Positions 18,227-27,477 of a stretch of 64,000 nt of DNA are shown piece after piece. The DNA comes from JAEUHM01 sp964538625 (lineage in GTDB: Bacteria; Verrucomicrobiota; Verrucomicrobiia; Verrucomicrobiales; Verrucomicrobiaceae), in contig CAZIGH010000007.1 of assembly GCA_964538625.1 (NCBI GenBank), positions 62,001 to 126,000 of the forward strand. The letters are read 5' to 3'. Both the position numbers and the translations under genes were made by a program. Position 1 is the stretch's first letter. Each line of letters begins with the position of its first letter. Below the pieces are notes generated by a model that had not been told where the DNA came from, ran no database searches, and saw only the letters and a program-made list of their open reading frames with translations.

Positions 18227-18961
18227 ATGGCCGCCACCCCCATCATCTCCCTCATCGATATCCGCAAGTCCTACCGGCAGGGAGAGTTTGTCACGCACGT
18301 ATTGCAGGGCATCACGCTGGACATTTATCCCGGAGAGTACGTCTGCATCATGGGTCCCTCAGGCTGCGGCAAGTCCACCCTGCTCAATCTCCTTGGCGGC
18401 CTGGATCAACCCACCTCCGGACAATACATCCTAGGCGGTGAAGACATAGCCACGCTCAACGATGACGAGTTGTCCCACGCCCGTTGCTCCAAGCTCGGAT
18501 TCATCTTCCAATCCTACAACCTCATCCAGCAGCTCTCCGTTCTCGAGAACATCGAAGTGCCCATGTACTACAAAGGCATGAAAGACTCCGAAATGCGGCC
18601 CATCGCCGAACGGCTCGCCGCAAAGGTAGGCCTCTCCCACAGACTCCATCACAAGCCCACTGAACTCTCCGGCGGCCAGCAGCAGCGCGTCGCAATCGCC
18701 CGCGCCCTGGCCAACAACCCCCTCGTCATTCTCGCAGACGAAGCCACCGGCAACCTCGACTCCAAATCTGGCAAGGAAATCCTGGACACCTTCGACCAGC
18801 TCAACCGCGACGGTTCCACGCTCGTCTTCGTCACGCATGACGAGCGCATGGTAGAGCGCTGCTCCCGCGTCATACGGCTCAAAGACGGCTTCCTGGACTC
18901 CGACACCCCCGGCGCGGCCGCCCACCGCAAAGAAGAGACCGCCATCCCCCAGGCCGCCTGA
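18227..18961 (+). CDS. ABC transporter ATP-binding protein (MacB/LolD type)
   Basis: A 244-residue ATPase with every canonical motif: Walker A GPSGCGKST near 42-50, Q-loop FQSYNLIQQLSVLENIEVPM, signature LSGGQQQRVAIARAL near 146, Walker B LVILADEATGNLD near 165, and the switch His in VTHDERM. The N-terminal LIDIRKSYRQGEFVTHVLQGITLDI is typical of the LolD/MacB subgroup, in which ATPase and FtsX-type permease are separate or fused; here they are separate. It powers the efflux complex by mechanotransmission rather than moving substrate through the membrane domain. The permease gene follows by 10 bases. Confidence 0.96.
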   Translation: MAATPIISLIDIRKSYRQGEFVTHVLQGITLDIYPGEYVCIMGPSGCGKSTLLNLLGGLDQPTSGQYILGGEDIATLNDDELSHARCSKLGFIFQSYNLIQQLSVLENIEVPMYYKGMKDSEMRPIAERLAAKVGLSHRLHHKPTELSGGQQQRVAIARALANNPLVILADEATGNLDSKSGKEILDTFDQLNRDGSTLVFVTHDERMVERCSRVIRLKDGFLDSDTPGAAAHRKEETAIPQAA

Positions 18962-18971
18962 TTCTCACCCC

Positions 18972-20294
18972 ATGTCTTTCCTCTCTGCCCATCCCATCCT
19001 GCGTCTCGCGCTGTCCCCACAGCATCTGAGCCGCACCATGTCGATGGGGCTCAAAAGCATCTGGCTCCACAAGCTGCGTTCCTTTCTCACGGCACTCGGC
19101 GTCGTCTTCGGCGTCGCCTCCGTGGTCGCCATGCTCGCCATCGGAGAGGGCGCCTCCCACGAAGCGCAGGAGCAGATCCGCAAGCTCGGTTCTCAAAACA
19201 TCATCCTCCAGTCCGTAAAACCCCCAGACTCCGGCGGAGCCACCAACGAGACCCGCAGCATGATCCTGGACTACGGCATCACCACCAAAGATATCCAGCA
19301 GATCAAGCAAACCGTCCCCGGCATCAGCATCGTCGTCCCTAGCCGCTTCATCAACGACGTAGCCTGGGCGCTCGACCGCAAGGAAGACACCCAAATCATC
19401 GGAGCACTCCCCATCTACCCCGAGATGCGCAACCGCACCCTACTGGCCGGACGCTTCTTCTCCGACTTCGAACTGGAAGACCGCATCCCCGTCTGCGTGC
19501 TCAACCAGACCCTTGCCAAAAAACTCTTCCCCCTCAGCACACCCGTCGGCAAGTCCGTCCGCGTTCGCAACCACTACTACAAGATCATAGGCGTCATCGA
19601 GGATGAGTCCGCCTTTGGAGGTGAGTCAAATGGCGGTAGCGCCGCGTCCAACTCCCCCACCCAGCTGTTCATTCCCTTCTCCACCCTCATGGACCAGTAT
19701 GGAGAAACCTTTTTCCGCTACCGCTCAGGCAGCTTCGAAGCCGAAAAGGTAGAGTTTCACGAGGCCATCCTTCGCGTACACGACATCACCCAGGTCGTCT
19801 CCCGCGCAGACGCCGTGCGCCACATCCTCAGCCGCAACCACAAAAAGGAAGACTGGCGCATCATCGTGCCCGTGGAGCTCCTGCGCCAAGCCGAGCGCAC
19901 CAAGCGCATTTTCTCCATCGTGCTGGGTTCCATCGCCGCCATCTCGCTTCTCGTAGGTGGCATCGGCATCATGAACATCATGCTCGCCTCCGTCACCGAG
20001 CGCACACGGGAGATCGGCATCCGGCGCGCCCTGGGCGCACGCCAGACAGACATCGTCGTGCAGTTCCTCATTGAAACGGTCCTGCTCTCCGGCGTAGGCG
20101 GCGTGCTCGGCGTCGTCGTGGGTCTCGGCATCCCCATGGCCATCAGCCACTTCGCTGGCGTCACCACCGTCATCAAACCCTGGGCGCCCGCTCTGGCCTT
20201 CTCCGTCTCCGTGCTTACCGGCATCGCCTTCGGCATCTATCCTGCCCGCCGCGCCGCCGCCATGAATCCCGTAGAGGCGCTCAGGCACGAGTAA
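18972..20294 (+). CDS. ABC transporter permease (MacB/FtsX family)
   Basis: A 440-residue permease. The layout is that of MacB-type permeases: one membrane helix near 35-55 (LRSFLTALGVVFGVASVVAML, followed by AIGEGASHEAQEQI), a large periplasmic domain to about 310, and three C-terminal membrane helices. The FtsX signature is strong: IAAISLLVGGIGIMNIML, VTERTREIGIRRALGARQ and the closing GIYPARRAAAMNPVEALRHE. It pairs with the ATPase upstream and the adaptor and channel genes before it. Likely exports a peptide, antibiotic or envelope compound; nothing in the sequence picks one. Confidence 0.95.
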   Translation: MSFLSAHPILRLALSPQHLSRTMSMGLKSIWLHKLRSFLTALGVVFGVASVVAMLAIGEGASHEAQEQIRKLGSQNIILQSVKPPDSGGATNETRSMILDYGITTKDIQQIKQTVPGISIVVPSRFINDVAWALDRKEDTQIIGALPIYPEMRNRTLLAGRFFSDFELEDRIPVCVLNQTLAKKLFPLSTPVGKSVRVRNHYYKIIGVIEDESAFGGESNGGSAASNSPTQLFIPFSTLMDQYGETFFRYRSGSFEAEKVEFHEAILRVHDITQVVSRADAVRHILSRNHKKEDWRIIVPVELLRQAERTKRIFSIVLGSIAAISLLVGGIGIMNIMLASVTERTREIGIRRALGARQTDIVVQFLIETVLLSGVGGVLGVVVGLGIPMAISHFAGVTTVIKPWAPALAFSVSVLTGIAFGIYPARRAAAMNPVEALRHE

Positions 20295-20353
20295 ACCAGG
20301 CACCGGAGGCGCGGCGCTGCCCCGCGAAAGAAACGATTTCACCGTCGCGTTGA

Positions 20354-20367
20354 ACTGGCATACCAGT
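20354..20367. promoter_or_regulatory. Probable operator of the GntR regulator
   Basis: ACTGG-CATA-CCAGT is a dyad with perfect 5-base arms ending 8 bases before the ATG of the GntR/FCD gene. The TGG(N4)CCA core resembles the TGGTNNNACCA-type sites of FadR-subfamily regulators. Autoregulation, and through translational coupling control of the cytochrome/DUF1501 pair, is inferred. Confidence 0.55.
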
Positions 20368-20375
20368 GTGATTTC

Positions 20376-21044
20376 ATGACCCAGCCCCTCTCCAAATCCA
20401 AGCTCCAGAACCGCGCCTATCATGAACTCCGGCGCTTGATCACCTCCGGCGAGTTCCCGCCCGGCAGCTTCCTCTCCGAGCGCCAGCTCGCCGCTCGGCT
20501 TCAGATGAGCAAAACGCCCGTCCACGTAGCCCTGAAGCGGCTTGAGGCGGAGGGCTTCGTCACCATCTCGGCCCAGCAGGGCATCGTGGTAAAAGGTATG
20601 AGCGTGGATGACATCGTGGACCACTATGAACTGCGTGAAGCCCTGGAAAGCTGGGTAGTGCGGCGGCTGGCCCGGCACCTCAAGCCAGATCAACGCCTGC
20701 TACTGGAGGACAACCTCGCCCAGCAGCATCGTGCCCTGGCGGAGCGCGACATGCTTCAGCTCATGGCGCTGGATGAGCAAATGCACTTCATGATGGGTTC
20801 CTTCCTCAACAACGCAGAGATCACCCGCACCATGGAACGCCTGCGAGACAAAGTTCACCAGGTCATCCTACGCGTGACAGAGACGGACCGCACCCGCCCG
20901 GAGGAAAGTGTGGCTGAGCATGAAGCCATCCTGAAAGCCATTGTGGCCGGAGATGCAGACACGGCTGCCACCTTGATGGTGGAACATCTGGAAGCAGGCA
21001 AGCGCCGCATCCTCAACCCAGAGCGCTTCTCCCGCCTGGCATGA
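20376..21044 (+). CDS. GntR-family regulator with FCD effector domain
   Basis: A 222-residue regulator. The winged helix (residues about 8-75) has the GntR pattern YHELRRLITSGEFPPGSFLSERQLAARL followed by the recognition segment SKTPVHVALKRLEAEGFV. The all-helical FCD domain (about 80-215) includes the metal/acid-binding type segments DEQMHFMM and VAEHEAILKAIVAGD with the Asp and His residues typical of carboxylate-sensing members. FCD regulators commonly bind sugar acids or other small organic acids. The stop overlaps the start of the cytochrome/DUF1553 gene, so the regulator and its likely target form one transcript. A matching dyad lies just upstream. Confidence 0.93.
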   Translation: MTQPLSKSKLQNRAYHELRRLITSGEFPPGSFLSERQLAARLQMSKTPVHVALKRLEAEGFVTISAQQGIVVKGMSVDDIVDHYELREALESWVVRRLARHLKPDQRLLLEDNLAQQHRALAERDMLQLMALDEQMHFMMGSFLNNAEITRTMERLRDKVHQVILRVTETDRTRPEESVAEHEAILKAIVAGDADTAATLMVEHLEAGKRRILNPERFSRLA

Positions 21045-23425
21045 GAAGTCCGATCCTCCAGCTCAGCCTAGTAGTGTGCGCCGCCTCGCAAACAATGGCG
21101 GAGGTGGATTTCATCCGCCACGTACAGCCCTTGTTCCAGAAGCATTGCATCCGCTGCCACGGGCCGGACGAGCAGAGCGGCGGCCTGCGCTACGACAACC
21201 ACGCCCTCGCACTCAGCAAGGCAGATTCCGGCGCTTACGCCATCGTCCCCAGCAAACCGGACTCCAGCGAGTTGCTCAAGCGCATCACATCCACCCACAA
21301 AGAAGAGCGAATGCCGCCCAAAGGCCCGCAGCTCACGAATGCAGAAGTGGACTTGTTCAAGCAATGGATAGCGGAGGGTGCCACATGGCCTGAGTCCGCC
21401 TCCGCAGCGCTGGGCAAGCAAGGCTCCGACCATTGGTCGTTTCAGCCGCTGCGTGTGGTGGAACCGCCGGATGTGAGGGACGCACGCTGGGCACGGAACC
21501 CAGTGGACCGCTTCATCCAGGCCAAGCGCGAAACGGCAGGCCTCCGCCCAGTAGATGACGCACCGCCGACAGTCCTCTTGCGGCGCCTCAGCTACACCCT
21601 CACCGGGCTACCGCCCTCCCGGGAAGATCTGGACTCCCTCATGCAGCATGGTGTTACAACTGACCAAATGATTGAGCGCCTGCTGGCCAGCCCCCACTAC
21701 GGCGAGCGCTGGGGCCGCCACTGGATGGACTGGGTGCGCTACGCAGACACCGCAGGAGACAACTCGGACTTCCCCATCCCGCAGGCCTATCTCTACCGCA
21801 ACTACATCATCGACAGCCTCAACGCGGACCTCCCTTATGACCGCTTCCTCACCGAGCAACTCGCAGGCGACCTGCTACCGGCAGCCGATCAGAGTGAGCG
21901 CAACCGCCTCGTCATCGCCACCGGCTACCTAGCCATGGCCCGCCGCTTCGGATCACTAGTGGAACGCTACCCCTGGCACCTCACCATAGAAGACACGCTG
22001 GACAATCTCGGGCGCACCGTCATGGGCCTCACCGTCAGCTGCGCCCGCTGCCACGACCACAAGTTTGACCCCATCAGCACGCGGGACTACTACGGACTCT
22101 ACGGCATCTTGGCCAGCACGCGGTATCCGTTCCCCGGCATCGAACTCTTCCAAACGCAGCATGACTTCGTGCCGCTGGTGCCCCCCCATGAAGTGGCGGT
22201 GAAGTGGAAACCCTTTCAGAAAGAAACGCAGCGGCTCACCCAGGAACTGCAACGAGCACTCACGCGCTGCGAGGAAATGGCACAAGAAAACGCCCGACAG
22301 GAGAAGACCTCCACACTGGACGAACAGCGACGCCGAAAGGGCGAGCTCGACTCCATGCTCAAGCGCGCTCGAAATGCAGGTGAACAGCTCGCCGCACACC
22401 TGAAAAAACTCCCCATCATCCCCACCGCCTACGCCGTCTCAGAGGGCACCGTCAAGAATGCCGCCATCCACATCAAGGGGGAACCTGAGCGCCCTGGTGC
22501 AGAAGTGCCGCGCAAGTTTTTGGACATCCTGGGCGGCCAACATCTGCCGCAGCAGGCACAGAAGCAGAGTGGAAGGCTTCAGCTCGCAAGCTGGATCACG
22601 GACGAAAAGAATCCGCTCACCGCCCGCGTCATTGTTAACCGCGTCTGGCAGCGCCACTTCGGCACCGGCATTGTGCCCACGACGAGCGACTTCGGACTGC
22701 GCGGGGACAAGCCCACACACCCCGAACTGCTGGACTGGCTGGCGGCAGACTTCATGCGCAACGGCTGGTCTCTGAAGCATCTGCACCGCCGCATCCTCAC
22801 CTCACGGACCTGGCAACTCTCCTCACAAGACACTGAGGACAACATGGCCAGTGACCCGGGAAACACCTTCTACTGGAAGCACAACCGCCAGCGGCTGGAT
22901 GCAGAGTCTCTCCGCGACACGCTCCTTTTCGCAGGCGGCTCTCTGGACCTAACACCCCAGACAAAACCTCACCCCATCCCTCCCAGCAAAGAGTGGAAAT
23001 ACACCCAGCATCACCCATTCAAAGCGGACTACCCTATGCCCAAGCGCAGCGTTTACCAAATGATCAAGCGCCTCACCGCGCAGCCCTACATGCAGAACTT
23101 TGACGGCGCAGACCCGAATGTATGCACCACGAAACGCGACAGCTCAGTCACCGCCCTTCAGGCACTCTTCTTTGCCAATGACGAAGTGCTTCATCAGCAG
23201 GCGCAGCGGCTGGGCAGCAAGCTCTCGCAGCAGCCCTTCAGCGAGCGTCAGCGCTTGCAAGACACCTTTCTCACCCTCTTCGCCCGCCCCCCGGCGGAGG
23301 ACGAAAGCCAGCTCCTTCTCGCCCATCTTCGGCACGTTGAAAACCAAACCCAGGATAGTGCCGCCGCGTGGACCAGCCTCGTGCGCAGTCTTCTCAGGTT
23401 GAACGAGTTCCTTTACCTGGACTGA
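21041..23425 (+). CDS. Exported PSCyt1-DUF1549-DUF1553 cytochrome protein
   Basis: A 794-residue exported protein coupled to the GntR gene by an ATGA overlap. After a short signal, the planctomycete-type cytochrome c domain carries its heme site CIRCHGPDEQSGGLRYD and the distal block EERMPPKGPQLTNAEV. DUF1549 follows (RLSYTLTGLPPSREDL, GERWGRHWMDWVRYADTAGD), then CARCHDHKFDPI, a charged coiled-coil insert (about 380-450), and DUF1553 (NPLTARVIVNRVWQRHFGTGI, LHRRILTSRTWQLSSQ, NRQRLDAESLRDTLLF). Two CxxCH motifs suggest two heme groups. The reaction is unknown; a redox role outside the cytoplasm with the DUF1501 partner downstream is inferred. Confidence 0.93.
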   Translation: MRSPILQLSLVVCAASQTMAEVDFIRHVQPLFQKHCIRCHGPDEQSGGLRYDNHALALSKADSGAYAIVPSKPDSSELLKRITSTHKEERMPPKGPQLTNAEVDLFKQWIAEGATWPESASAALGKQGSDHWSFQPLRVVEPPDVRDARWARNPVDRFIQAKRETAGLRPVDDAPPTVLLRRLSYTLTGLPPSREDLDSLMQHGVTTDQMIERLLASPHYGERWGRHWMDWVRYADTAGDNSDFPIPQAYLYRNYIIDSLNADLPYDRFLTEQLAGDLLPAADQSERNRLVIATGYLAMARRFGSLVERYPWHLTIEDTLDNLGRTVMGLTVSCARCHDHKFDPISTRDYYGLYGILASTRYPFPGIELFQTQHDFVPLVPPHEVAVKWKPFQKETQRLTQELQRALTRCEEMAQENARQEKTSTLDEQRRRKGELDSMLKRARNAGEQLAAHLKKLPIIPTAYAVSEGTVKNAAIHIKGEPERPGAEVPRKFLDILGGQHLPQQAQKQSGRLQLASWITDEKNPLTARVIVNRVWQRHFGTGIVPTTSDFGLRGDKPTHPELLDWLAADFMRNGWSLKHLHRRILTSRTWQLSSQDTEDNMASDPGNTFYWKHNRQRLDAESLRDTLLFAGGSLDLTPQTKPHPIPPSKEWKYTQHHPFKADYPMPKRSVYQMIKRLTAQPYMQNFDGADPNVCTTKRDSSVTALQALFFANDEVLHQQAQRLGSKLSQQPFSERQRLQDTFLTLFARPPAEDESQLLLAHLRHVENQTQDSAAAWTSLVRSLLRLNEFLYLD

Positions 23426-23429
23426 AAAC

Positions 23430-24782
23430 ATGAACACCGTCCCCTACTTCTCCCCCGTGCTTACCCGCCGTTCCATGTTGGCCGGCTCGCTCCTCATGCC
23501 GGGTTTGCTATCAGAGCTTCTCGCCGCAGAAGACCCCTCCGCTCCGCGTCGGCCCCACATGAAAGCACGCGCGAAACGAATGATCATGATCTACGCCACC
23601 GGTGGCGTGTCTCACATTGACACCTTTGACCCCAAGCCCACTAAGAATGGCCGCGACGGAACCGGTTCTGAGAAGCTCATGGGAAACCTCTTCGGCTCAG
23701 CACGAAACAAGGCCTGCGGCACCGAGGTGAGCAGCATCTTTCCCCACCTGCGCCAAGTGATGGACGAGATCTGCCTCATCCGCAGCATGAAGGCCTCCCA
23801 CTTCGACCACTCAGAAGCCACACTCGGAATGCACACCGGCTCGCCCACCTTCGCACGTCCCAGCATGGGCTCATGGATCAGCTACGGCCTCGGCACCTTT
23901 AACCAAAACCTGCCCAGCTTTGTCGTCATCTGCCCTCACCTGCCCTACGGTGGTACTCAAGTGTATGCCAGCGACTTCCTGCCCGCAGCGCATCAAGGTA
24001 CGCGCGTCATACCTGGAGATCATCCCATAGCCAACCTCGCCTCGCCAGCCGAAGCAAAGCAGCTTCAGCCGCTGGAACTAGAGCTGGTGCAGACCTTGAA
24101 TCGCAAACATCTCGCCTCACGCAGCCATGACACGGCACTCGCGGCACGCATCAAATCCTTCGAGACCGCTTTCCAGATGCAGCAGGCAGCACCGGAGGCA
24201 TTTGACCTCAAGCAGGAGCCTGAGCACATCCGCAAACTCTACGGCCTGGACAGAAACACCAAAGGTCCGGGCTCAGACTTCGCCTGGCAGTGTTTGGTGG
24301 CGCGCCGTCTTGCAGAGCGAGGCGTTCGGTTCATCGAGCTCATCGACACAGGTTCACGCCCCAACTGGGATTCCCACAGCGACATGAAGGACCACGCCGA
24401 CCTAGCTTATAACGTGGACCAGCCCACCGCCGCGCTCATCACCGACCTCAGGCAGCGCGGTATGCTGGATGACACCATCGTCCTCTGGGCCACCGAGTTC
24501 GGACGCACCCCAGGCAAGGAAGGAAAAAATGGACGCGGCCATCATCGTGACTGCTTCAGCATCTGGCTCGCCGGCGGTGGCTTCAGGGCTGGCCATGTGC
24601 ATGGAGCCACGGATGACATAGGCCGTTACCCGCTAGAGTCACCCGTGGAAGTGCATGACCTGCACGCCACCATCCTTCACCAGCTCGGCATGGACCATGA
24701 AAAGCTAACCTACCGCCACGCCGGACGGGACTTCCGCCTCACCGACGTACATGGTCACGTGCTCACGGAACTGCTGGCATAA
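23430..24782 (+). CDS. DUF1501 family protein with Tat-like leader
   Basis: A 450-residue protein starting 4 bases after the cytochrome gene. The leader LTRRSMLAGSLLMPGLLSELLA is a Tat-type signal. Conserved DUF1501 blocks are present: AKRMIMIYATGGVSHIDTFDPKP, SHFDHSEATLGMHTGSP, PSMGSWISYGLGT, VLWATEFGRTPGKEGKNGRGHH and HDLHATILHQLGMDHEKL. The C-terminal RHAGRDFRLTDVHGHV closes the family domain. It is the second of three DUF1501 genes in the window and the closest in layout to the one at 31901. Confidence 0.94.
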   Translation: MNTVPYFSPVLTRRSMLAGSLLMPGLLSELLAAEDPSAPRRPHMKARAKRMIMIYATGGVSHIDTFDPKPTKNGRDGTGSEKLMGNLFGSARNKACGTEVSSIFPHLRQVMDEICLIRSMKASHFDHSEATLGMHTGSPTFARPSMGSWISYGLGTFNQNLPSFVVICPHLPYGGTQVYASDFLPAAHQGTRVIPGDHPIANLASPAEAKQLQPLELELVQTLNRKHLASRSHDTALAARIKSFETAFQMQQAAPEAFDLKQEPEHIRKLYGLDRNTKGPGSDFAWQCLVARRLAERGVRFIELIDTGSRPNWDSHSDMKDHADLAYNVDQPTAALITDLRQRGMLDDTIVLWATEFGRTPGKEGKNGRGHHRDCFSIWLAGGGFRAGHVHGATDDIGRYPLESPVEVHDLHATILHQLGMDHEKLTYRHAGRDFRLTDVHGHVLTELLA

Positions 24783-24794
24783 GCGCCCTCCGGA

Positions 24795-25964
24795 TCACCC
24801 CAGCCGCCACTTCGCCTGGCGAAGCACCGCGTTCTTCAGGTCCTTCATCTTCTCATACCACACCGTGAGCAGGGTGCCGTCTGCCAGTTCCACCGTGCTG
24901 GGATAACCAAGGTCACCGCCTATGCCGTCACCGGAAAGAGTAATGGCGTCACTCCAGCTTCTCCCGTGGTCACTGCTGATGCGCGCCTCGTTACCGTATG
25001 GCTGGCGGCGATGGCCGTAAGTCATCACCAGACGGCCATCGCGCAGCTTGAGCAGATGAGATGGAAGGCCAAAGCAGATGGGGTGCGGCTCAGTCCACGT
25101 CTTACCGCCGTCCCTCGACTCCGTTTGCAGCGTCCAGCCCTTGTTTGCTTCATTGTGATTGCGGATCTGAACGAGGATCGTTCCATCGTCTGCTTCCACC
25201 GCGTGAAGCTCGTGGTAGGCATTCGTCACTGCATCCCCCTTCCGGGCCGGGATCTCAGAGAACCACTGCCATGTCAGCCCATCGTCCCTAGACTCGGCCA
25301 CTCCTATCTTCTTGTCCTCCGTCCAGAGCTGCTTGCCCGCATACAAGAGCCGACCGTCCTTGAGCTGGATGGGGCCATGCGGGCTGTTTACAACGGAGGG
25401 GATGCGGTTTGACCAAGACAGTCCGCCGTCCGTGGAGCGCAGCACCCACTGCCCAAGCTCAGCTTTGCGCTCCTCATCATTCAGGCGCTCGTGGACGGCC
25501 TTCCAGCGCGCGAGCTGCTCAGGAGCCATCGCTTGAGTCTCCCAACCCTTCGGCTTCAGCTCGGCAAAAGAGGCTTGCTTCTCCAAGTGGGGCACGTAGG
25601 CCAAGGACGTGAACGTAGTCACCAGCAGCGTTCCCTTGGCGGTTTCCAGAACGCCAGAGTCGCGGTCATCGGTAGCGCTGTCATGCAATACACGGGGGAA
25701 AGACCAGTGCTGACCTTCATCCCGGGAGGTCATGGCATGAACCTGACCAAAGGGACACACATGCGCCTCCCGTCCACCAGACCAAGTGACCCAGAGCTCA
25801 CCGCTGGCACGCCGCGCCACCGTGGGCCAGCCGGCGTAGAGCTCCGGCTGTTGAGAGATGATCTTCGTCTCCAGCACCTGTGCAGCCGGAGCAGCAGCAC
25901 GGACGAATGCGGGAACGGCAAGCGCGGAGACAGTGTTGGAGAGAAAACGGCGGCGTGTGGGCAT
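24795..25964 (-). CDS. Exported sialidase-like beta-propeller (exo-alpha-sialidase/BNR family)
   Basis: A 389-residue protein with a twin-arginine leader (PTRRRFLSNTVSALAVPAF). Five Asp-box motifs of the S-x-D-x-G-x-x-W type are visible: SRDEGQHW, STDGGLSW, SRDDGLTW, SRDGGKTW and SSDHGRSW, one per propeller blade as in sialidases. The closing GDLGYPSTVELADGTLLTVWYE is typical of the bacterial BNR/exo-alpha-sialidase group. I prefer the ATG at 25964 to one at 26000 because it places the Arg pair at the N-terminus. Many proteins of this group act on glycans other than sialic acid, so the substrate is open. It converges with the DUF1501 gene, 12 bases apart. Confidence 0.88.
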   Translation of the reverse strand: MPTRRRFLSNTVSALAVPAFVRAAAPAAQVLETKIISQQPELYAGWPTVARRASGELWVTWSGGREAHVCPFGQVHAMTSRDEGQHWSFPRVLHDSATDDRDSGVLETAKGTLLVTTFTSLAYVPHLEKQASFAELKPKGWETQAMAPEQLARWKAVHERLNDEERKAELGQWVLRSTDGGLSWSNRIPSVVNSPHGPIQLKDGRLLYAGKQLWTEDKKIGVAESRDDGLTWQWFSEIPARKGDAVTNAYHELHAVEADDGTILVQIRNHNEANKGWTLQTESRDGGKTWTEPHPICFGLPSHLLKLRDGRLVMTYGHRRQPYGNEARISSDHGRSWSDAITLSGDGIGGDLGYPSTVELADGTLLTVWYEKMKDLKNAVLRQAKWRLG

Positions 25965-26040
25965 GGTCCACTCACAACGCGGGCCACGACCATCTCTCAC
26001 TGGTCCAGCCGGCAGACCAGTGGAGAAACAAGGCTGCGGG

Positions 26041-26937
26041 CTACGGCGAAAGGCAGGGCTTCACCACGTAGCCGCGCTTGCGCATCAGCTCAATGAGTCC
26101 GCGTTCCCCGCCTAGATGACCAGCCCCTACGAGCACCATGACCGTGTCTTTGCCCGCCAGATGCCCCTCCAGCCGGGACATCCATGCCTCATTGCGGTGA
26201 AAGAGGAACACATTCATCAACTCCGGATAGCGTTCAGCCTCCTCAAAAAGCAACTTGTTGAGCGCTTCGATGTCACCACTTCGCCATGCCGCCACCATGG
26301 CTCCAAACTGGCCGGAGAGCGCCTCCACCTCAGCCAGCGTCTGACTCAGCAGCTCTGCCTGCATGGGTTCAGGGAGTGTGGAGAAGAGATCAATCTGCTG
26401 CTTCACCGTCTCCAGCCCCTCACCCGGTTTCCCATCCTGGGCAGCTCGCTTTTCAAAGAAGACGTCCACTCCCCGGCCCGGATCAGCCCCAGCGGCCTGA
26501 TACTCCGTGGCCGCCACCGTCAGTGCCGCAAACCAGGGCTGGAATGCACGCATCAAGTCCATGCTCACCCCGCGCTTCCTGGCCCATGCACGAGTGGCAT
26601 CGGCAGTGGCCTGATCCACCATTTCAAAAAGCGTGCGTCCGTCTCGTATCCGGCCCGCATCAGCCATTTGCTTGGCCAGCTGCGCCCCTTTATCAGCACC
26701 GGGAGGAAGCTCAAATACGAGCTTCTGACTCGCCGCGTAAGCCATCTCATAGCTGGCAGGCAGCGGATAGTCCTGGGCGCGCAGAAGATGAATGGTGCCA
26801 CACAGATACAGCCTGGCGGTCTTGCTCTCTACTACCCACACGCTGCCGGCATCTGCCGAGTTGCCCCTTTGCTGAGAGCACCCGCAAAGAGCGAGGCAGC
26901 AGAGGGAGAAGGCAACAAGGATGGTGGAGACTTTCAT
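26041..26937 (-). CDS. TraB/GumN family lipoprotein
   Basis: A 298-residue protein with a lipoprotein leader ending LALCGC. It has the family's two hallmark blocks: an N-terminal GTIH motif (ARLYLCGTIHLLR) and a C-terminal GAGHLGGERGLIELMRKRGY. TraB/GumN proteins are related to the metalloprotease Tiki and to ChaN-like proteins; some are thought to be metal-dependent peptidases, but bacterial functions are mostly unproven. The region between is helical and poorly conserved. It lies 48 bases after the 163-residue exported protein of the sigma/anti-sigma operon and may be its last gene. Confidence 0.87.
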   Translation of the reverse strand: MKVSTILVAFSLCCLALCGCSQQRGNSADAGSVWVVESKTARLYLCGTIHLLRAQDYPLPASYEMAYAASQKLVFELPPGADKGAQLAKQMADAGRIRDGRTLFEMVDQATADATRAWARKRGVSMDLMRAFQPWFAALTVAATEYQAAGADPGRGVDVFFEKRAAQDGKPGEGLETVKQQIDLFSTLPEPMQAELLSQTLAEVEALSGQFGAMVAAWRSGDIEALNKLLFEEAERYPELMNVFLFHRNEAWMSRLEGHLAGKDTVMVLVGAGHLGGERGLIELMRKRGYVVKPCLSP

Positions 26938-26985
26938 GCCTCTCCTCTAGCCGGAGTCTGACGCTGCACCAGCACCACTTGCGTG

Positions 26986-27477
26986 CTACTCCACCTTGGT
27001 CAGCAGCAGCACAAAGATAAGCTGCCCGTCCCGCCACTTCGGCCCCCCTACAAAGAGCGGACTCCCACGCCGCAGGACCACGTCCGTCTTCACCAGCACA
27101 TTCTCCCCCTGCCAGAACTGGACGCCCAGGTTCATCGCATCACGCTCGCCATCCACAGGCCCCTTGGAGTCCACCTTGAGAAAGAGATCCTTTGAGGGAA
27201 CCACCCAGCTCTCATACTGGCGAAAGACATCCTGCGTATGCTGGCCCAGCAGCTCATACCGCGTGTGGTTGAACACCTTCCCCAGACGTGCAGAAAGGTC
27301 CGCCAGCTCGGCAGGCACGGCATTCGGCAGTGGTGCCGCTTCTCCTGCACTGGCGTAGATGAGCGCTCCCCACACCTTGCCATCTGTGGCAGGCTTACCG
27401 GCAGGAGGTGCCGGTGCCTGGGCACAGACCAGCACCGGGGCCAGCAGCAGGCTGAGACTGGCCAGTCTAGCGCGCAT
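26986..27477 (-). CDS. Small exported protein of unknown function in the sigma-factor operon
   Basis: A 163-residue protein with a Sec signal (MRARLASLSLLLAPVLVCAQ) and a Pro/Ala-rich stretch after it. The body (WGALIYAS ... LSARLGKVFNHTRYELLGQHTQ ... GPKWRDGQLIFVLLLTKVE) is predicted to be mixed alpha/beta. I do not recognise a named family. The start at 27477 overlaps the end of the anti-sigma gene by 11 bases, so the three genes are coupled. In this phylum ECF operons of this kind often end with such a protein; a role in sensing or in the envelope is only a guess. Confidence 0.72.
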   Translation of the reverse strand: MRARLASLSLLLAPVLVCAQAPAPPAGKPATDGKVWGALIYASAGEAAPLPNAVPAELADLSARLGKVFNHTRYELLGQHTQDVFRQYESWVVPSKDLFLKVDSKGPVDGERDAMNLGVQFWQGENVLVKTDVVLRRGSPLFVGGPKWRDGQLIFVLLLTKVE

